NCBI GenBank assembly: GCA_902579605.1
Contig: CACHHD010000005.1
Location: 1-56,401, forward strand
Length of the DNA stretch: 56,401 nucleotides
Direction of reading: 5' to 3'
Source of the DNA: an uncultured Pelagibacteraceae bacterium
GTDB lineage: Bacteria > Pseudomonadota > Alphaproteobacteria > Pelagibacterales > Pelagibacteraceae
Positions 26,483 to 37,152 of this stretch are shown piece by piece; position 1 is the stretch's first letter; each line of letters starts with the position of its first letter. The notes below the pieces were generated by a model. The model saw only the letters and a program-made list of their open reading frames with translations. It was not told the DNA's origin and did no database searches. The position numbers were made by a program, and so were the translations under genes.

Positions 26483-27100
26483 TTATAAAGTCTTAATTCC
26501 AACGCAATGTATATAAGTTTCTTTGGAATAATCCCTACTAGAATCAGGTTTAAAAAAGTTAACTTTTCGAAATTTATTTTTAGCTAAATTTTTTACATTA
26601 TCGAAGTCTTGACCATTAAAAACCTTCGCAATTACTCTTCCATTATCTTTAATTACATAACTTGAAAAATCTATAACCTCTGCACACAAAGCATTCGTTC
26701 TTATACAATCAAGGTCTTTATTGCCAGTAGTATCAGCGGCCATGTCTGAAATCAGTAAATCTGCTTTACTATTGAGTTTTTTTAATATGTTTTCTTTTGA
26801 TTTTTCCTCTCGAAAATCGCAACATAAAAAATCTACACCTTCAATTTTTTCCATTTTTTTTATATCAACAGATAAAATTTTACAATTTTTAAGATTTTTT
26901 TTTAGAACCTGAGACCAGCCTCCTGGATAACTGCCAAGATCAATAACTGTTTTACATTTTGAAAAAATTTTGAATTTTCTATTTAGCTCTAAAAGTTTAT
27001 ATGCTGATCTAGATCTGAAACCAGAGCTTTTTGCCTGTTTGAAGTATTGATCTCTGTGTTGTTGAATTATCCAGTTTTTTGAGCTTTTGTTTTTTTTCAT
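26483..27100 (-). CDS. rlmE: 23S rRNA 2'-O-ribose methyltransferase RlmE (FtsJ/RrmJ)
   Basis: Methylates a uridine in the A-loop of 23S rRNA late in 50S assembly. The 205-residue protein has the start pattern QQHRDQYFKQAKSSGFRSRSAYKLLEL, the SAM-binding VIDLGSYPGGWSQVL, the catalytic region LISDMAADTTGN, and a C-terminal KVFNGQDFDN. Catalytic Lys and Asp contexts are preserved. It starts on the last base of the pssA stop (TAATG). Confidence 0.95.
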   Translation of the reverse strand: MKKNKSSKNWIIQQHRDQYFKQAKSSGFRSRSAYKLLELNRKFKIFSKCKTVIDLGSYPGGWSQVLKKNLKNCKILSVDIKKMEKIEGVDFLCCDFREEKSKENILKKLNSKADLLISDMAADTTGNKDLDCIRTNALCAEVIDFSSYVIKDNGRVIAKVFNGQDFDNVKNLAKNKFRKVNFFKPDSSRDYSKETYIHCVGIKTL

Positions 27101-27888
27101 TATAAAATGTCTTCATGCTCATCCTCAGTATTATCAATTTTAACTGAATTCAATTTTTTGAAGTAAGTAATACAAGCAATTGGTATTGATAAAATGTATA
27201 GTAAACTAAATGTTAATAATGTTTCAAAGGTAAAGAACATCAAAGTTACTAAAAATATTCCAATCGCTAAAAGTATGAAAACTGTTAAAGCAGGCTTTAT
27301 TTTAATATTCTTAAATGAATATGTTGGCACTTTGCTGATTAATAGTACGGCAATAATCAGAGTGAATACTGGTACAAAGTAATTTATATTAATTAAAAAA
27401 TTAAATTCTGTAAGCTCTAAAACTAAAGGAGACAATATTAATAAAGCGCCTATTGGAGAGGGAACTCCTTCAAAATAATTTTGTTTCCAAGACTCTTCAG
27501 GTTTAAATTTTGTTAAGTTAAATCTTGCTAATCTTAGAACACAACAAACAGAATAAATCAATGTAATAGCCCAGCCTAATTTTCCATATTTATTAAGTTC
27601 CCAAAAATAAATTATAAAAGCTGGAGCTATCCCAAAGCTTACAAAGTCTGTTAAAGAATCTAATTCTTTACCGAAATCAGATGTTCCTTTTATTAATCTG
27701 GCTATTCTGCCGTCTAAAGCATCTAATATAGCTGCTAATGTAATGAAAATTACAGCCATACTAAAATTAAGATCAAGCGAAAATTTTATTGAACTTATTC
27801 CTAAACAAACTCCAGCTATGGTTAAAATATTCGGTAGAATATATCTTGTTTTTTTTGACTCAACTATTTTAAATTTTTTTTGTTCCAT
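27100..27888 (-). CDS. pssA: CDP-diacylglycerol-serine O-phosphatidyltransferase
   Basis: Makes phosphatidylserine from CDP-diacylglycerol and serine in the inner membrane. The 262-residue polytopic protein carries the CDP-alcohol phosphatidyltransferase motif with all expected residues: DGRIAR, eight residues, then GKELDSLTD. It follows psd with a one-base overlap, so the two phosphatidylethanolamine-pathway enzymes form a unit. Confidence 0.95.
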   Translation of the reverse strand: MEQKKFKIVESKKTRYILPNILTIAGVCLGISSIKFSLDLNFSMAVIFITLAAILDALDGRIARLIKGTSDFGKELDSLTDFVSFGIAPAFIIYFWELNKYGKLGWAITLIYSVCCVLRLARFNLTKFKPEESWKQNYFEGVPSPIGALLILSPLVLELTEFNFLININYFVPVFTLIIAVLLISKVPTYSFKNIKIKPALTVFILLAIGIFLVTLMFFTFETLLTFSLLYILSIPIACITYFKKLNSVKIDNTEDEHEDIL

Positions 27889-28535
27889 TATTCTTTTGCT
27901 AACAAACTTTCACCTGCAACTACGTTTTGTCCGAGTTTAGCTAATATTTTTTTATTATTAAAAAAAAGATCTACTCTACTACCAAATCTAATCATACCAA
28001 CTCTCTCACCTTGTTTTAAATTTTGATCTTTACTTACCTCACAAATAATTCTTCTGGCTATCAATCCTGCAATTTGAACGATTATAATTTCTTCCCCTTT
28101 ACTAGATAAAATTTTATAGTAATTTCTCTCATTTTCTTTACTAGCTTTATCTAATGAAGCATTTAAAAATTTTCCTGGTTTGTAAAAAATTTCTTCAATT
28201 TTTCCGTCTATTGGTGTTCTGTTCACATGACAATTAAACACGTTCATAAAAATACTTATTCTTGTAAATTTTTTGTTCTCTAATCCTAATTCTTCAGGTC
28301 CATTTATTTCAGAAATATCTGTGATAAGTCCATCTGCTGGACTAACTAAAAAAGAATTATCACTAATTGAAACACGATCTGGATCTCTAAAAAAATAATA
28401 AACCCATATTGTTACTAACAACATAATTGTTGCTAAAAAATTTGAGAAAAACCAAATTATGAATGTTATAATTAATGAAATGGCTAGAAATTTGTAGCCT
28501 TCTTTATGTAATTTAGGAAAAACGTTGTTTATCAT
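27888..28535 (-). CDS. psd: Phosphatidylserine decarboxylase (short form)
   Basis: Decarboxylates phosphatidylserine to phosphatidylethanolamine using a self-made pyruvoyl group. The protein is about 215 residues from ATG 28535; an upstream TTG at 28544 is less likely. It has two N-terminal membrane segments (about 13-45), conserved SPADG and the His-containing NCHVNRTP region. The self-cleavage site is the Gly-Ser in RFGSRVD near the C terminus. Length and layout fit the short Psd type. Overlaps pssA by one base. Confidence 0.94.
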   Translation of the reverse strand: MINNVFPKLHKEGYKFLAISLIITFIIWFFSNFLATIMLLVTIWVYYFFRDPDRVSISDNSFLVSPADGLITDISEINGPEELGLENKKFTRISIFMNVFNCHVNRTPIDGKIEEIFYKPGKFLNASLDKASKENERNYYKILSSKGEEIIIVQIAGLIARRIICEVSKDQNLKQGERVGMIRFGSRVDLFFNNKKILAKLGQNVVAGESLLAKE

Positions 28536-28550
28536 AATTGTCAATAAAGT

Positions 28551-28577
28551 TTGATAATTTCTCTTAATATGTATAAA
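28551..28577 (+). promoter_or_regulatory. Candidate icd promoter
   Basis: TTGATA (28551-28556) and TATAAA (28572-28577), spaced by 15 bases, lie 25 bases before the icd ATG in the short region divergent from psd. The spacer is shorter than ideal. Confidence 0.4.
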
Positions 28578-28602
28578 AATCTCACATAATCAAATTATTT
28601 TT

Positions 28603-29817
28603 ATGGCAAAAATTAAGGTAAAAAATCCAATAGTTGAGCTAGATGGCGACGAAATGACTAGAATAATATGGTCATTTATTAAAAAAAAACTAATTGAGCC
28701 TTATCTTGAGTTGGACATTAAGTATTATGATTTGGGTATTAGTAGCAGGGATAAAACATCTGACCAAATAACAGTTGACTGTGCAAATGCGATTAAGAAA
28801 TTTGGCGTAGGTATTAAGTGTGCAACAATAACACCTGATGAGGCAAGGGTAAAAGAGTTTAAATTAAAAAAAATGTGGAGATCACCTAATGGTACAATAA
28901 GAAATATTCTTGGTGGAACAGTTTTTAGGGAACCGATAATTTGTAAAAATGTACCTAAGCTAGTACCTGGGTGGACTAGTCCAATTATAATTGGAAGGCA
29001 TGCTTTTGGCGATCAGTACAGAGCAACAGATTTTCTTGTTCCTGGTAAAGGAAAATTAGAAATGAAATGGACCTCAGCTGATGGAAATCAAAAAAAAGAA
29101 TTTGAAGTGTTTAACTTTCCAAGTTCGGGTGTTGCTTTATCAATGTATAATCTAGATAACTCAATAAAAGATTTCGCTAGAGCTTGTATGAACTATGGAT
29201 TACAAAGAAATTATCCAGTTTACTTGTCTACTAAAAACACAATATTAAAGGGGTACGATGGAAGATTTAAAGATTTGTTTCAAGAAGTCTTTGATAAAGA
29301 GTTTAAAGAAAAATTTCAAAGAAATAAGCTTACTTACGAACATAGATTAATTGACGATATGGTTGCTTGTGCAATGAAATGGAACGGTGGATACGTTTGG
29401 GCTTGTAAAAACTATGATGGAGACGTTCAATCTGACACTGTTGCTCAAGGCTTTGGTTCTTTAGGCTTAATGACAAGTGTTTTGATGACACCGGATGGTA
29501 AAACTGTAGAGTCTGAGGCAGCGCATGGAACTGTAACTAGACACTTTAGAATGCATCAACAAGGAAAAGAAACATCAACTAATCCTATTGCATCTATATT
29601 CGCTTGGACAAGAGGATTAGCTCATAGAGGTAAGCTTGATAATAATAAAGAATTAGTTGAATTTTCTAAAAGTTTAGAAGAAGTCTGTATAAATACAGTT
29701 GAAAGCGGCTTTATGACTAAAGATTTAGCAATTCTTATAAACAAGTCTACAAAATATCTTACAACTAATCAGTTTTTAGAGGCAATTGATAGTAATTTAA
29801 AAAAGAAACTTAGCTAA
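28603..29817 (+). CDS. icd: Isocitrate dehydrogenase (NADP, eukaryote-like subfamily)
   Basis: Oxidative decarboxylation of isocitrate to 2-oxoglutarate in the TCA cycle. The 404-residue protein has [15 protein letters not shown] at the start, [21 protein letters not shown] (isocitrate binding), the metal-site region [26 protein letters not shown] in two parts, and [10 protein letters not shown]. These features belong to the dimeric IDH subfamily shared with mitochondria, not the E. coli type. Its 3' end overlaps the convergent alaS stop by 8 bases. Confidence 0.96.
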   Translation: MAKIKVKNPIVELDGDEMTRIIWSFIKKKLIEPYLELDIKYYDLGISSRDKTSDQITVDCANAIKKFGVGIKCATITPDEARVKEFKLKKMWRSPNGTIRNILGGTVFREPIICKNVPKLVPGWTSPIIIGRHAFGDQYRATDFLVPGKGKLEMKWTSADGNQKKEFEVFNFPSSGVALSMYNLDNSIKDFARACMNYGLQRNYPVYLSTKNTILKGYDGRFKDLFQEVFDKEFKEKFQRNKLTYEHRLIDDMVACAMKWNGGYVWACKNYDGDVQSDTVAQGFGSLGLMTSVLMTPDGKTVESEAAHGTVTRHFRMHQQGKETSTNPIASIFAWTRGLAHRGKLDNNKELVEFSKSLEEVCINTVESGFMTKDLAILINKSTKYLTTNQFLEAIDSNLKKKLS

Positions 29818-32485
29818 TTTTTTTAATAATTTCTTTAAAAGCTTTTTCAATTTTATTTTTGTCTACCCCTCCGGCTTGAGCAAAATCTTTTCGTCCTCCA
29901 CCACCCTTTCCACCTAAAATCTCTGATGCAATTTTTACTAAATTAACTGCATCATATTTAAATGTAAGATCTTTAGATACGCCCACTGCTACGCCTACTT
30001 TATCTTCAAAAGTTGAAATACTTATTATTATACCAGACTCAATCTCTTTCTTACCTTGATCGATTATCCCTCTTAATTCTTTTGGTGGAAAATCTTTCAA
30101 AAGTTGTTCACGAATTATAATTTTTCCTATTTTTTTCTCTTTAATTATATTTTTACTTTTATCTTTTTTAATGTTTTCTATTTTTACTTGATCCAATTGT
30201 TTGTTTAAATTTTTTAAGTTTTCAGATAAATTTAATTGATCTTTGTAATCTGGTTTTATTTTCAGAAGCTTAAGCTCTTTTTTCACAGCTTCTATCTCTT
30301 CTTTTAAATTTTTCTCTTTTAAAGATTTACTTTGCTTTTGAGAACTTTCATATATTTCTAATTGCTTATCTCTCAAAGCTTCTACTCTTCTCACCCCAGA
30401 TGCAATTGATGATTGACCTATAACTTTGAATTTTCCTACTTCTTTAGTATTTCTAACATGTGTACCTCCACATAATTCTGTTGAGAAGAAACCATTATTT
30501 TCTTTACCCATAAATACTACTCTGACTTCCTCACCGTATTTCTCACCAAACAAAGCTAGAGCGCCCATTTTTACAGCTTCTTTTGGTGTCATAATTCTTG
30601 TTTGAACATCACTGCTACTTTCGACTATTTCATTAACTACTGAATTGATTTTAGTCATTTCAGCTTCAGAAATTGGTTTATTATGACTAAAATCAAATCT
30701 TAATCTATCGGGTGAAACTAAAGAACCTTTTTGAGTAACATGCTTACCAAGTGTTCTCCTTAAGGATTCATGAAGTAGATGTGTTGCTGAGTGATTAGCT
30801 TTGGAATTATTTCTTTTTTCAATATCTATCTCTAAATTTACACTTTGTCCTACTTTAATTTTTCCTTTTTTAATATCTCCTGAGTGAACAAAAAGATCGC
30901 TCATTTTTTTTTGAGTATCTATTATATTTATTTCGCACTCAGAAGTATAAATTATGCCTTGATCACCTACTTGACCGCCAGACTCGCCGTAAAAAGGAGT
31001 TTGATTTGTTATAATTTCAATTTTATCTCCAGCACTTGCATTATCAACAAATTTATTATCTTTTGATAATTTTAAAACTACGCCTTCTGCCTTATCAAAT
31101 TCGTAACCTAAAAATTCTGTTGGTTTTAATTCTTCCCTGATTTTAAACCATTTTTCTTCAATAGATTTATCTCCAGACCCTTTCCAGTTTGCTCTTGCTA
31201 AAGCTTTGCTTTTTTCCATTTCTTTTTCAAATGAGGAGCTATCAACTTTAACATTTTTTGTACGTAAAATATCTGCAGTTAAGTCAACCGGGAAACCATA
31301 AGTATCATACAATTTAAAAGCTATTGATCCTGGAAGAATATTATTTTTTACTTTAGGCAAATTTTCATCAAGAATTTTCATTCCTCTTTCAAGAAGAGAG
31401 GAAAATTTTTCTTCCTCATTTTTTAAAGTTTCAATTATAAGATCTTTGCCATTTGTTAATTCAGGATAACTATATTGCATTTCATCTAATAAAACTTTAA
31501 AAAGTTTATGAAAAAGTGGTGATTTACTTCCAAGAGAATGAGCATGTCGCATTCCTCTACGCATTATTCTTCTTAAAACATAACCTCGACCCTCATTGGA
31601 AGGTAAAATTCCCTCAGCAATTAAAAAACTACTTGCTCTAAGATGATCAGCTATAACTCTGTGACTAGCTATAGTTTTCTCATTAATTGATGTTTTGGTT
31701 ATTTCTGATGATGATGTCATAATTTTTTTAAAATGATCTATTTCATAATTATCATGTGTACCTTGTAGCACGGCAGTCATTCTCTCTAGACCCATACCTG
31801 TATCTACAGAAGGTTTAGGAAGATTAATTCTTTTATCTTTAGTAATTTGTTCGTATTGCATAAAAACGAGATTCCATATTTCTATAAATCTGTCTCCATC
31901 TTGTTCTGGGCTTCCAGGTGGTCCTCCTTGTAATTTTTCTCCATGGTCATAAAAAATTTCAGAACATGGTCCACACGGTCCAGTGTCACCCATCGACCAA
32001 AAATTATCTGTTGTTGAAATTCTTATTATTTTATTTTCACTCAACCCAGCTATTTTTTTCCATAGGTTAAAAGATTCATCATCTTCATGAAAAACAGTTA
32101 CAGAAAGTTTGTCTTTAGGTAGTTTAAAATCTCTTGTTAATAAATTCCAAGCATGATGTATTGCTTGCTCTTTAAAGTAATCTCCAAATGAAAAATTGCC
32201 AAGCATCTCAAAAAATGTATGGTGTCTTGGGGTGTAACCCACGTTTTCAAGATCATTATGTTTTCCTCCTGCTCTTACACATTTTTGTGATGTTGTTGCT
32301 GTTTTATATGGCCTTTTTTCTAGTCCGGTGAAAACATTTTTAAATTGAACCATTCCAGAATTAGTAAACATTAAAGTTGGATCATTATTAGGCACAAGAT
32401 TACTTGAGTCTACTATTTGATGATTATTTTTATTAAAATACTCTAAAAACTTTTTTCTAACATCTGTAAGTAAAATTTGACTCAT
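29810..32485 (-). CDS. alaS: Alanine-tRNA ligase
   Basis: Charges tRNA-Ala and edits Ser/Gly mischarging. The 891-residue protein has the class II catalytic domain ([30 protein letters not shown], the [15 protein letters not shown] region), the editing domain with zinc ligands NHSATHLLH and CGGTH, a coiled-coil linker (about 730-790), and the C-terminal domain ending in [16 protein letters not shown]. Full length with no breaks. Likely monocistronic; recA lies in a separate downstream-coordinate cluster. Confidence 0.97.
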   Translation of the reverse strand: MSQILLTDVRKKFLEYFNKNNHQIVDSSNLVPNNDPTLMFTNSGMVQFKNVFTGLEKRPYKTATTSQKCVRAGGKHNDLENVGYTPRHHTFFEMLGNFSFGDYFKEQAIHHAWNLLTRDFKLPKDKLSVTVFHEDDESFNLWKKIAGLSENKIIRISTTDNFWSMGDTGPCGPCSEIFYDHGEKLQGGPPGSPEQDGDRFIEIWNLVFMQYEQITKDKRINLPKPSVDTGMGLERMTAVLQGTHDNYEIDHFKKIMTSSSEITKTSINEKTIASHRVIADHLRASSFLIAEGILPSNEGRGYVLRRIMRRGMRHAHSLGSKSPLFHKLFKVLLDEMQYSYPELTNGKDLIIETLKNEEEKFSSLLERGMKILDENLPKVKNNILPGSIAFKLYDTYGFPVDLTADILRTKNVKVDSSSFEKEMEKSKALARANWKGSGDKSIEEKWFKIREELKPTEFLGYEFDKAEGVVLKLSKDNKFVDNASAGDKIEIITNQTPFYGESGGQVGDQGIIYTSECEINIIDTQKKMSDLFVHSGDIKKGKIKVGQSVNLEIDIEKRNNSKANHSATHLLHESLRRTLGKHVTQKGSLVSPDRLRFDFSHNKPISEAEMTKINSVVNEIVESSSDVQTRIMTPKEAVKMGALALFGEKYGEEVRVVFMGKENNGFFSTELCGGTHVRNTKEVGKFKVIGQSSIASGVRRVEALRDKQLEIYESSQKQSKSLKEKNLKEEIEAVKKELKLLKIKPDYKDQLNLSENLKNLNKQLDQVKIENIKKDKSKNIIKEKKIGKIIIREQLLKDFPPKELRGIIDQGKKEIESGIIISISTFEDKVGVAVGVSKDLTFKYDAVNLVKIASEILGGKGGGGRKDFAQAGGVDKNKIEKAFKEIIKKIS

Positions 32486-32529
32486 ACTTTATTAAATACA
32501 GATATTTTTAAGGTTGTCTATAAAAGAGA

Positions 32530-32904
32530 TTAGCCTGTTTTTTGCTTTCCGTTGTCGACGACTAAGCAAATTTCTGATTTTGTGAGAAATCTTTGACCAG
32601 TTCCATTATCTAATGAAAACATACCGCCAATTCCTTTAACTGCATCTATCGTTAAGTCAGTGTGTTTCCATTTTTCATATTGATCTCCATTCATATAAAA
32701 AGGAACCCCGCCTATTTCACCTAATTTAACGTCGTTATCTCCTAAAGGAAACTCTCCTTCTTTAAAGCACATTGGAGCGCTGCCATCACAACACCCTCCT
32801 GACTGATGAAACATTAGTTTTTCACCGTATTTTTCTTGTAGTTTAGATAGCAAATTTAATGCTGCATGTGTGGCTGATACTTTCATTTTTTGTGTACGGC
32901 CCAT
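32530..32904 (-). CDS. DUF779 family protein, aldehyde-dehydrogenase partner
   Basis: The 124-residue protein contains the DUF779 pattern: ATHAALNLLSKLQEKYG, then HQSGGCCDGSAPMCF, GDNDVKLGEIGGVPFYM, and WKHTDLTIDAVKG. The Cys cluster suggests metal or redox chemistry, unproven. DUF779 genes are repeatedly found next to NAD aldehyde dehydrogenases, as here (33 bases downstream of one). The start may be the ATG at 32904 or the in-frame ATG at 32886; neither has a clear ribosome-binding site, and the first lies inside a hairpin. Confidence 0.88.
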   Translation of the reverse strand: MGRTQKMKVSATHAALNLLSKLQEKYGEKLMFHQSGGCCDGSAPMCFKEGEFPLGDNDVKLGEIGGVPFYMNGDQYEKWKHTDLTIDAVKGIGGMFSLDNGTGQRFLTKSEICLVVDNGKQKTG

Positions 32905-32919
32905 GATATAGAATCATGG
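32901..32919 (-). repeat. Inverted repeat over the DUF779 start codon
   Basis: CCATGAT and ATCATGG flank a 5-base loop, forming a perfect 7-base stem that contains the first ATG of the DUF779 gene. It may limit translation of that start, or mark that the real start is the ATG at 32886. There is no T-run, so it is not a typical terminator. Confidence 0.5.
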
Positions 32920-32937
32920 ACCATTATATATTATTGG

Positions 32938-34491
32938 TTAAAAGAAGCCCAATTTTTTCTCAGCATAAGAAACGTGTAAGTTCTTGTTCTGTCTATAATG
33001 ATTTAACATCATTTTATGTGTCTCTCTACCTACACCTGATTGTTTATAGCCACCAAATGGTGAATGAGCTGGATATGCATGGTAACAATTTGTCCACACT
33101 ATACCTGCTTGTATCGCTCTTCCCATTCTATAAGCAATATTACCATTTCGAGTCCAAACGCCTGCGCCTAAACCGTATAGAGTATCATTCGCGATTCTTA
33201 ACGCGTCTGCTTCATCTTTAAATTTAATAACAGAAACAACTGGTCCAAAAATTTCTTCTTGAGAAATTCTCATATCATTTTTAGCTTCAAAAATAGTTGG
33301 TTGAATATAGTTTCCTTTTTCTAATCCACTATTTAATTTAGCTTGAGATCCTCCAGTAAGAACTTTAGCACCCTCTTTTTTACCAAGATCAAGATAAGAT
33401 TTAATTTTCTCTACTTGTTCTACAGAAGCTTGTGCTCCGATCATAGTTTCCATTTTTAAAGGATTGTCCTGAACAACTGCTTTAGTTCTTTTAATACATC
33501 TTTCCATGAATTTGTCATAAATAGACTCTTGAACTAATGCTCTACTCGGGCAAGTGCAAACCTCACCTTGGTTTAAATTGAACATTACAAATCCCTCAAC
33601 ACATTTATCTAAGAAATCATCATCTTTTTCCATAATGTCTTCAAAGAAAATATTTGGAGATTTTCCACCTAATTCCAAGGTTATCGGAATTATGTTTTGC
33701 GCAGCATACTGCATGATCAATCTACCAGTTGTTGTTTCTCCAGTAAAAGCAACTTTAGCTACTCTTTTAGAGGACGCTAAAGGTTTTCCTGCTTCTAGTC
33801 CGAAACCACTTACGATGTTAACCACGCCTGGAGGTAATAAATCCCCAATTAGTTCCATCATAACCATGATTGATGCTGGTGTTTGTTCAGCTGGTTTTAA
33901 AACCGAACAATTACCTGCTGCTAAAGCTGGTGCTAATTTCCATGTTGCCATTAATAATGGAAAATTCCAAGGAACTATTTGACCAACTACTCCTAAAGGT
34001 TCAGGTATATTATATGAATATTGAGAATTGCTTATTTCAGCCACAGAGCCCTCTTCTGCTCTGATTACTCCGGCAAAATATCTCCAGTGATCAATCACCA
34101 AAGGTAGATCTGCTGCCATACATTCCCTAATAGGTTTGCCATTATCTAAACATTCAGCTGTTGCTAATAAATTTAGATTTTTTTCTAATACATCAGCTAT
34201 TTTATACAAGATATTTGATCTCGTAGTGATGTCTGTTTTTCCCCACTCTTTAAAAGCTGCGTGAGCCGCATCCAATGCTGCTTCCACATCTTTTTCATTT
34301 GAACGTGCTACAGAACAGATTATCTCATTAGAAATCGGGCTAGGATTGTCAAAATATTTTCCCGACTTAGGTTCAACAAATTTACCATTTATATAGTTTC
34401 CGTACTTAGCTTTAAATGGAAATTTAACCTTCAAATGAGAGGTATCTAGAGCTGCTGACACTTTCGAGCTTTTTGCTTGTTGTGTGCTCAT
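32938..34491 (-). CDS. NAD-dependent aldehyde dehydrogenase (AldB/ExaC type)
   Basis: Oxidises a short aldehyde to the acid, with acetaldehyde the usual substrate in this subgroup. The 517-residue protein has the cofactor-binding [28 protein letters not shown], general base Glu273 in [10 protein letters not shown], and catalytic Cys312 in [20 protein letters not shown] sits just before the ATG, a very strong ribosome-binding site. The DUF779 gene follows in the same direction. Exact substrate cannot be told from sequence. Confidence 0.93.
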   Translation of the reverse strand: MSTQQAKSSKVSAALDTSHLKVKFPFKAKYGNYINGKFVEPKSGKYFDNPSPISNEIICSVARSNEKDVEAALDAAHAAFKEWGKTDITTRSNILYKIADVLEKNLNLLATAECLDNGKPIRECMAADLPLVIDHWRYFAGVIRAEEGSVAEISNSQYSYNIPEPLGVVGQIVPWNFPLLMATWKLAPALAAGNCSVLKPAEQTPASIMVMMELIGDLLPPGVVNIVSGFGLEAGKPLASSKRVAKVAFTGETTTGRLIMQYAAQNIIPITLELGGKSPNIFFEDIMEKDDDFLDKCVEGFVMFNLNQGEVCTCPSRALVQESIYDKFMERCIKRTKAVVQDNPLKMETMIGAQASVEQVEKIKSYLDLGKKEGAKVLTGGSQAKLNSGLEKGNYIQPTIFEAKNDMRISQEEIFGPVVSVIKFKDEADALRIANDTLYGLGAGVWTRNGNIAYRMGRAIQAGIVWTNCYHAYPAHSPFGGYKQSGVGRETHKMMLNHYRQNKNLHVSYAEKKLGFF

Positions 34492-34623
34492 TTCCCCTCC
34501 TTGTTAATTACCTAATTAAACCCAAAATTGACAAAATTGTACAGACTTAATTAATATTTATTTTTCAATTACAATTTTTAATTGATTCAATTTTTAGTTG
34601 TTTAATATTTCATGGGAAACAAG

Positions 34624-34651
34624 AATTAGGGGGTCAGTGACCCCCTTAATT
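34624..34651 (-). terminator. recA transcription terminator
   Basis: A near-perfect palindrome 10 bases past the recA stop has a GC-rich core GGGGGTCA / TGACCCCC (34629-34636, 34638-34645) extended by AATTA arms. In this AT-rich DNA such a core stands out. A short T-rich tract follows on the minus strand. Confidence 0.75.
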
Positions 34652-34661
34652 TTGGAGATGA

Positions 34662-35762
34662 CTATTTATCCTCGTCTTTGCTAATCTTTTCTTTAGGTGA
34701 AGGATTGCCTTCAAGCTCCTTAGTTATTGCAGCTGCCTTTTCTCTTACGGCTTTTTCTATTTCTTCAGCAACATTCGGATTTTTTTCTAAATATAATTTG
34801 GCATTCTCTTTACCTTGCCCAATTTTTTCACCTTTGTATGCGTACCAGGCACCTGACTTCTCAATGATGTCTGCTTTAGCACCCAGGTCGATTAATTCAC
34901 CATTTTTACTGATACCTTTTCCATACATCAAATCGAACTCTACAACCTTAAAAGGAGGAGCTACCTTATTTTTGATAACTTTCACTCTAGTCGTGTTTCC
35001 AATGATTTGATCCTTATCTTTTATGGCACCAATTCTTCTAATATCCATTCTAACAGAAGAATAAAATTTTAATGCATTTCCACCTGATGTAGTCTCTGGA
35101 TTTCCAAACATGACTCCTATTTTCATCCTAATTTGGTTTATGAAAATTACCATCGTGTTTGACTTTGCTACTGAGCCTGTAATTTTTCTAAGAGCTTGAC
35201 TCATTAATCTTGATTGCAAACCTACGTGATGATCGCCCATTTCACCTTCTAATTCTGCTTTTGGTGTTAAAGCTGCTACCGAGTCTACTACAAGCACTGA
35301 GACAGAACCTGATTTAATTAATGTATCAGTTATCTCTAAAGCTTGCTCTCCTGTGTCAGGTTGAGAGATTAGCAATTCATCCGTTTTAACTCCTAATTTT
35401 TTTGCATAAGCTGGGTCCATAGCATGCTCTGCATCAACAAAAGCACATATGCCTCCAGCCTTTTGGGCTTCAGCTACTACTTGTAAGGCTAAGGTTGTTT
35501 TTCCTGATGACTCTGGACCATAAATTTCTATTATTCTTCCTTTAGGTAGTCCGCCAATTCCAAGAGCTAAATCTAAACTTAAAGATCCAGTCGAAATTGC
35601 CTCTACATCTAAAGCTTCTTGTTGACCAAGTCTCATAACTGAACCTTTGCCGAAATTTTGATCAATTTGGCTTATGGCAGCCTCTAAGGACTTGTTTTTT
35701 TCCTTAATTTCTTGGGTTTTTTTATTGTCTGGCTTAACAACTTTTAAATTATTTTTTGTCAT
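34662..35762 (-). CDS. recA: DNA recombinase RecA
   Basis: Forms filaments on single-stranded DNA for homologous recombination and repair. The 366-residue protein has Walker [11 protein letters not shown] (about residue 80), Walker [10 protein letters not shown], the L1/L2 DNA-binding loops ([34 protein letters not shown]), and a Lys/Glu-rich C-terminal tail. It is transcribed alone between a hairpin terminator and a regulatory region with an SOS-box-like element. Confidence 0.98.
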   Translation of the reverse strand: MTKNNLKVVKPDNKKTQEIKEKNKSLEAAISQIDQNFGKGSVMRLGQQEALDVEAISTGSLSLDLALGIGGLPKGRIIEIYGPESSGKTTLALQVVAEAQKAGGICAFVDAEHAMDPAYAKKLGVKTDELLISQPDTGEQALEITDTLIKSGSVSVLVVDSVAALTPKAELEGEMGDHHVGLQSRLMSQALRKITGSVAKSNTMVIFINQIRMKIGVMFGNPETTSGGNALKFYSSVRMDIRRIGAIKDKDQIIGNTTRVKVIKNKVAPPFKVVEFDLMYGKGISKNGELIDLGAKADIIEKSGAWYAYKGEKIGQGKENAKLYLEKNPNVAEEIEKAVREKAAAITKELEGNPSPKEKISKDEDK

Positions 35763-35801
35763 TTTTTATCCTTTTTTTTTGTTCGAATCGTTAATCTAAA
35801 T

Positions 35802-35826
35802 GTACACATTTTGTTCTTTTTATCAA
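35802..35826 (-). promoter_or_regulatory. recA promoter with SOS-box-like element
   Basis: Read on the plus strand, GTAC (35802-35805), seven bases, GTTC (35813-35816) differs by one base from the alphaproteobacterial LexA box GTTC-N7-GTTC. On the minus strand TTGATA (35826-35821), 16 bases, then TACATT (35804-35799) could be the promoter, with the box over its spacer and -10. No lexA gene is in the window to support the reading. Confidence 0.4.
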
Positions 35827-35833
35827 GTAAATT

Positions 35834-35852
35834 AAAAAAAGGCTTTTTTTTT
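35834..35852 (-). terminator. Candidate terminator of the tolC-like gene
   Basis: A run of seven A and nine T around GGC lies just past the tolC stop, ending in a T-run on the minus strand. An AAAGGC segment in the last codons of the gene (within 35869-35878) could pair with the GCCTTT here to give a stronger stem. It lies upstream of recA, where termination would insulate the two genes. Confidence 0.4.
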
Positions 35853-35856
35853 GATA

Positions 35857-37152
35857 TTAGGGAGTTTTAAAGGCCTTTAGGTCCAATTCTCCAACTTGGC
35901 TAAGAAGTCTCATCTTAGAAATTATATAATCTTTTTTAGCTTTCGCATTGGAAATTCTTGCCTCTAAAAGCAAACTTCTAGACTGAATAACATCAAGTGT
36001 TGTTCGCGTATTACCAGAGTCATATTCTAAAGTTATACCTTCGTTAGCAATTTCTGCTGCTTTTAGTTGAGCTTCTGTTGATGCTAAGACGCTTTGAGCA
36101 GATTGGAAAAAAGACCAGGAAATTGATGTTTGAGTTTTAATTTCATTCTCCTTATCTTCTAATAATAGGGCGTTTTTTTCTCTTTTATGTTTAAATTTTT
36201 TAATTGAAGAAAAATTTTTACCACCTTTTATTATTGGCCAAGTAACAGTTGCTTTTACAGTTTCTTGTTCGTCCTCATCAATTGTAGCGCTTAAATCTTT
36301 ATTCTCTGTTTTAGAGTAATTAATAGTTGCTGAGGGTGAAAGTCTTGCTTTTTCAACACTTAATTCTTTTTCAGAAATAGCTAAATTTATCCTAGCAATT
36401 AGGAGACTTGGATTATTGGAGTTTGATAGATCAAGAGCATATTTAAGGCTTTTTGGCATTAAAAAAGAAACATCAAAATTATCATTTAAATCTTTAGGGG
36501 CAGTAATTCTGTTTATTCTCTCAAACTCTGCTATTGCTGAAACGTATTCTGACTCTGCTTTTATAAACGCGGCTTGAGCTCCAGCCAAAGATGACTCAGA
36601 TTGAGCTAAATCAGTTAAGCTAATCTCTCCCTTTTGAAGTCGTGATTTATCTGACTCCACTTGACGTTCGAATAAATCAACATTGGCTAAATTAAAATTT
36701 TTACTTTTGTTTTTAAAAATTAAGTCGTAATAAGCTGAAACAGATTTTAAAATAGTATCTTGTTCAACCTGTTTATATTCATTTTTTGCTTTTTCGAATT
36801 CAAGCCTAGATTTTTTGAAATTATTATAACCTTGAAATCCTTGAAAAATTTTTTGGTCAATTGATATTTTTTTTGTTTCTGTATTTCTTTTAGTATTACC
36901 AGATCGTGATCCTGACTGATCTATGATATTTGATGTTTCTGTGCTCGATTGTGAGCCTGAAATTGTAAGGCTAGGAAAAAATTCACTCATTGAAATATTC
37001 TCATTTTGTTTAATAGCTTTTAGATTTTCACGTTCAGCATTTATTTTAGGATTATTTTTTAAAGCAGATTTTACGTAAAAAAGAGCATTGTTTTCCGCTA
37101 AGAGATTATTAAAATTTAGTGCTAGTAAAAAAATTAAAAAATATTTGATCAT
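35857..37152 (-). CDS. tolC: TolC-family outer membrane efflux protein
   Basis: Trimeric outer-membrane channel for type I secretion or efflux pumps. The 431-residue protein has an export signal (about 19 residues) and two similar long-helix halves. The first has ALKNNPKINAERENLKA and FQGYNNFKKS; the second has LALSNSNNPSLLIARINLAISEKELSVEKARLSPS in parts, plus DSGNTRTTLDVIQSRSLLLEARI. The partner membrane-fusion and inner-membrane pump genes are not adjacent. Start overlaps the glycerate kinase stop (ATGA). Confidence 0.9.
   Translation of the reverse strand: MIKYFLIFLLALNFNNLLAENNALFYVKSALKNNPKINAERENLKAIKQNENISMSEFFPSLTISGSQSSTETSNIIDQSGSRSGNTKRNTETKKISIDQKIFQGFQGYNNFKKSRLEFEKAKNEYKQVEQDTILKSVSAYYDLIFKNKSKNFNLANVDLFERQVESDKSRLQKGEISLTDLAQSESSLAGAQAAFIKAESEYVSAIAEFERINRITAPKDLNDNFDVSFLMPKSLKYALDLSNSNNPSLLIARINLAISEKELSVEKARLSPSATINYSKTENKDLSATIDEDEQETVKATVTWPIIKGGKNFSSIKKFKHKREKNALLLEDKENEIKTQTSISWSFFQSAQSVLASTEAQLKAAEIANEGITLEYDSGNTRTTLDVIQSRSLLLEARISNAKAKKDYIISKMRLLSQVGELDLKAFKTP

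Noticed and set aside
33554-34064. Plus-strand frames opposite the aldehyde dehydrogenase
   Set aside because: They are antisense shadows of a complete conserved gene.
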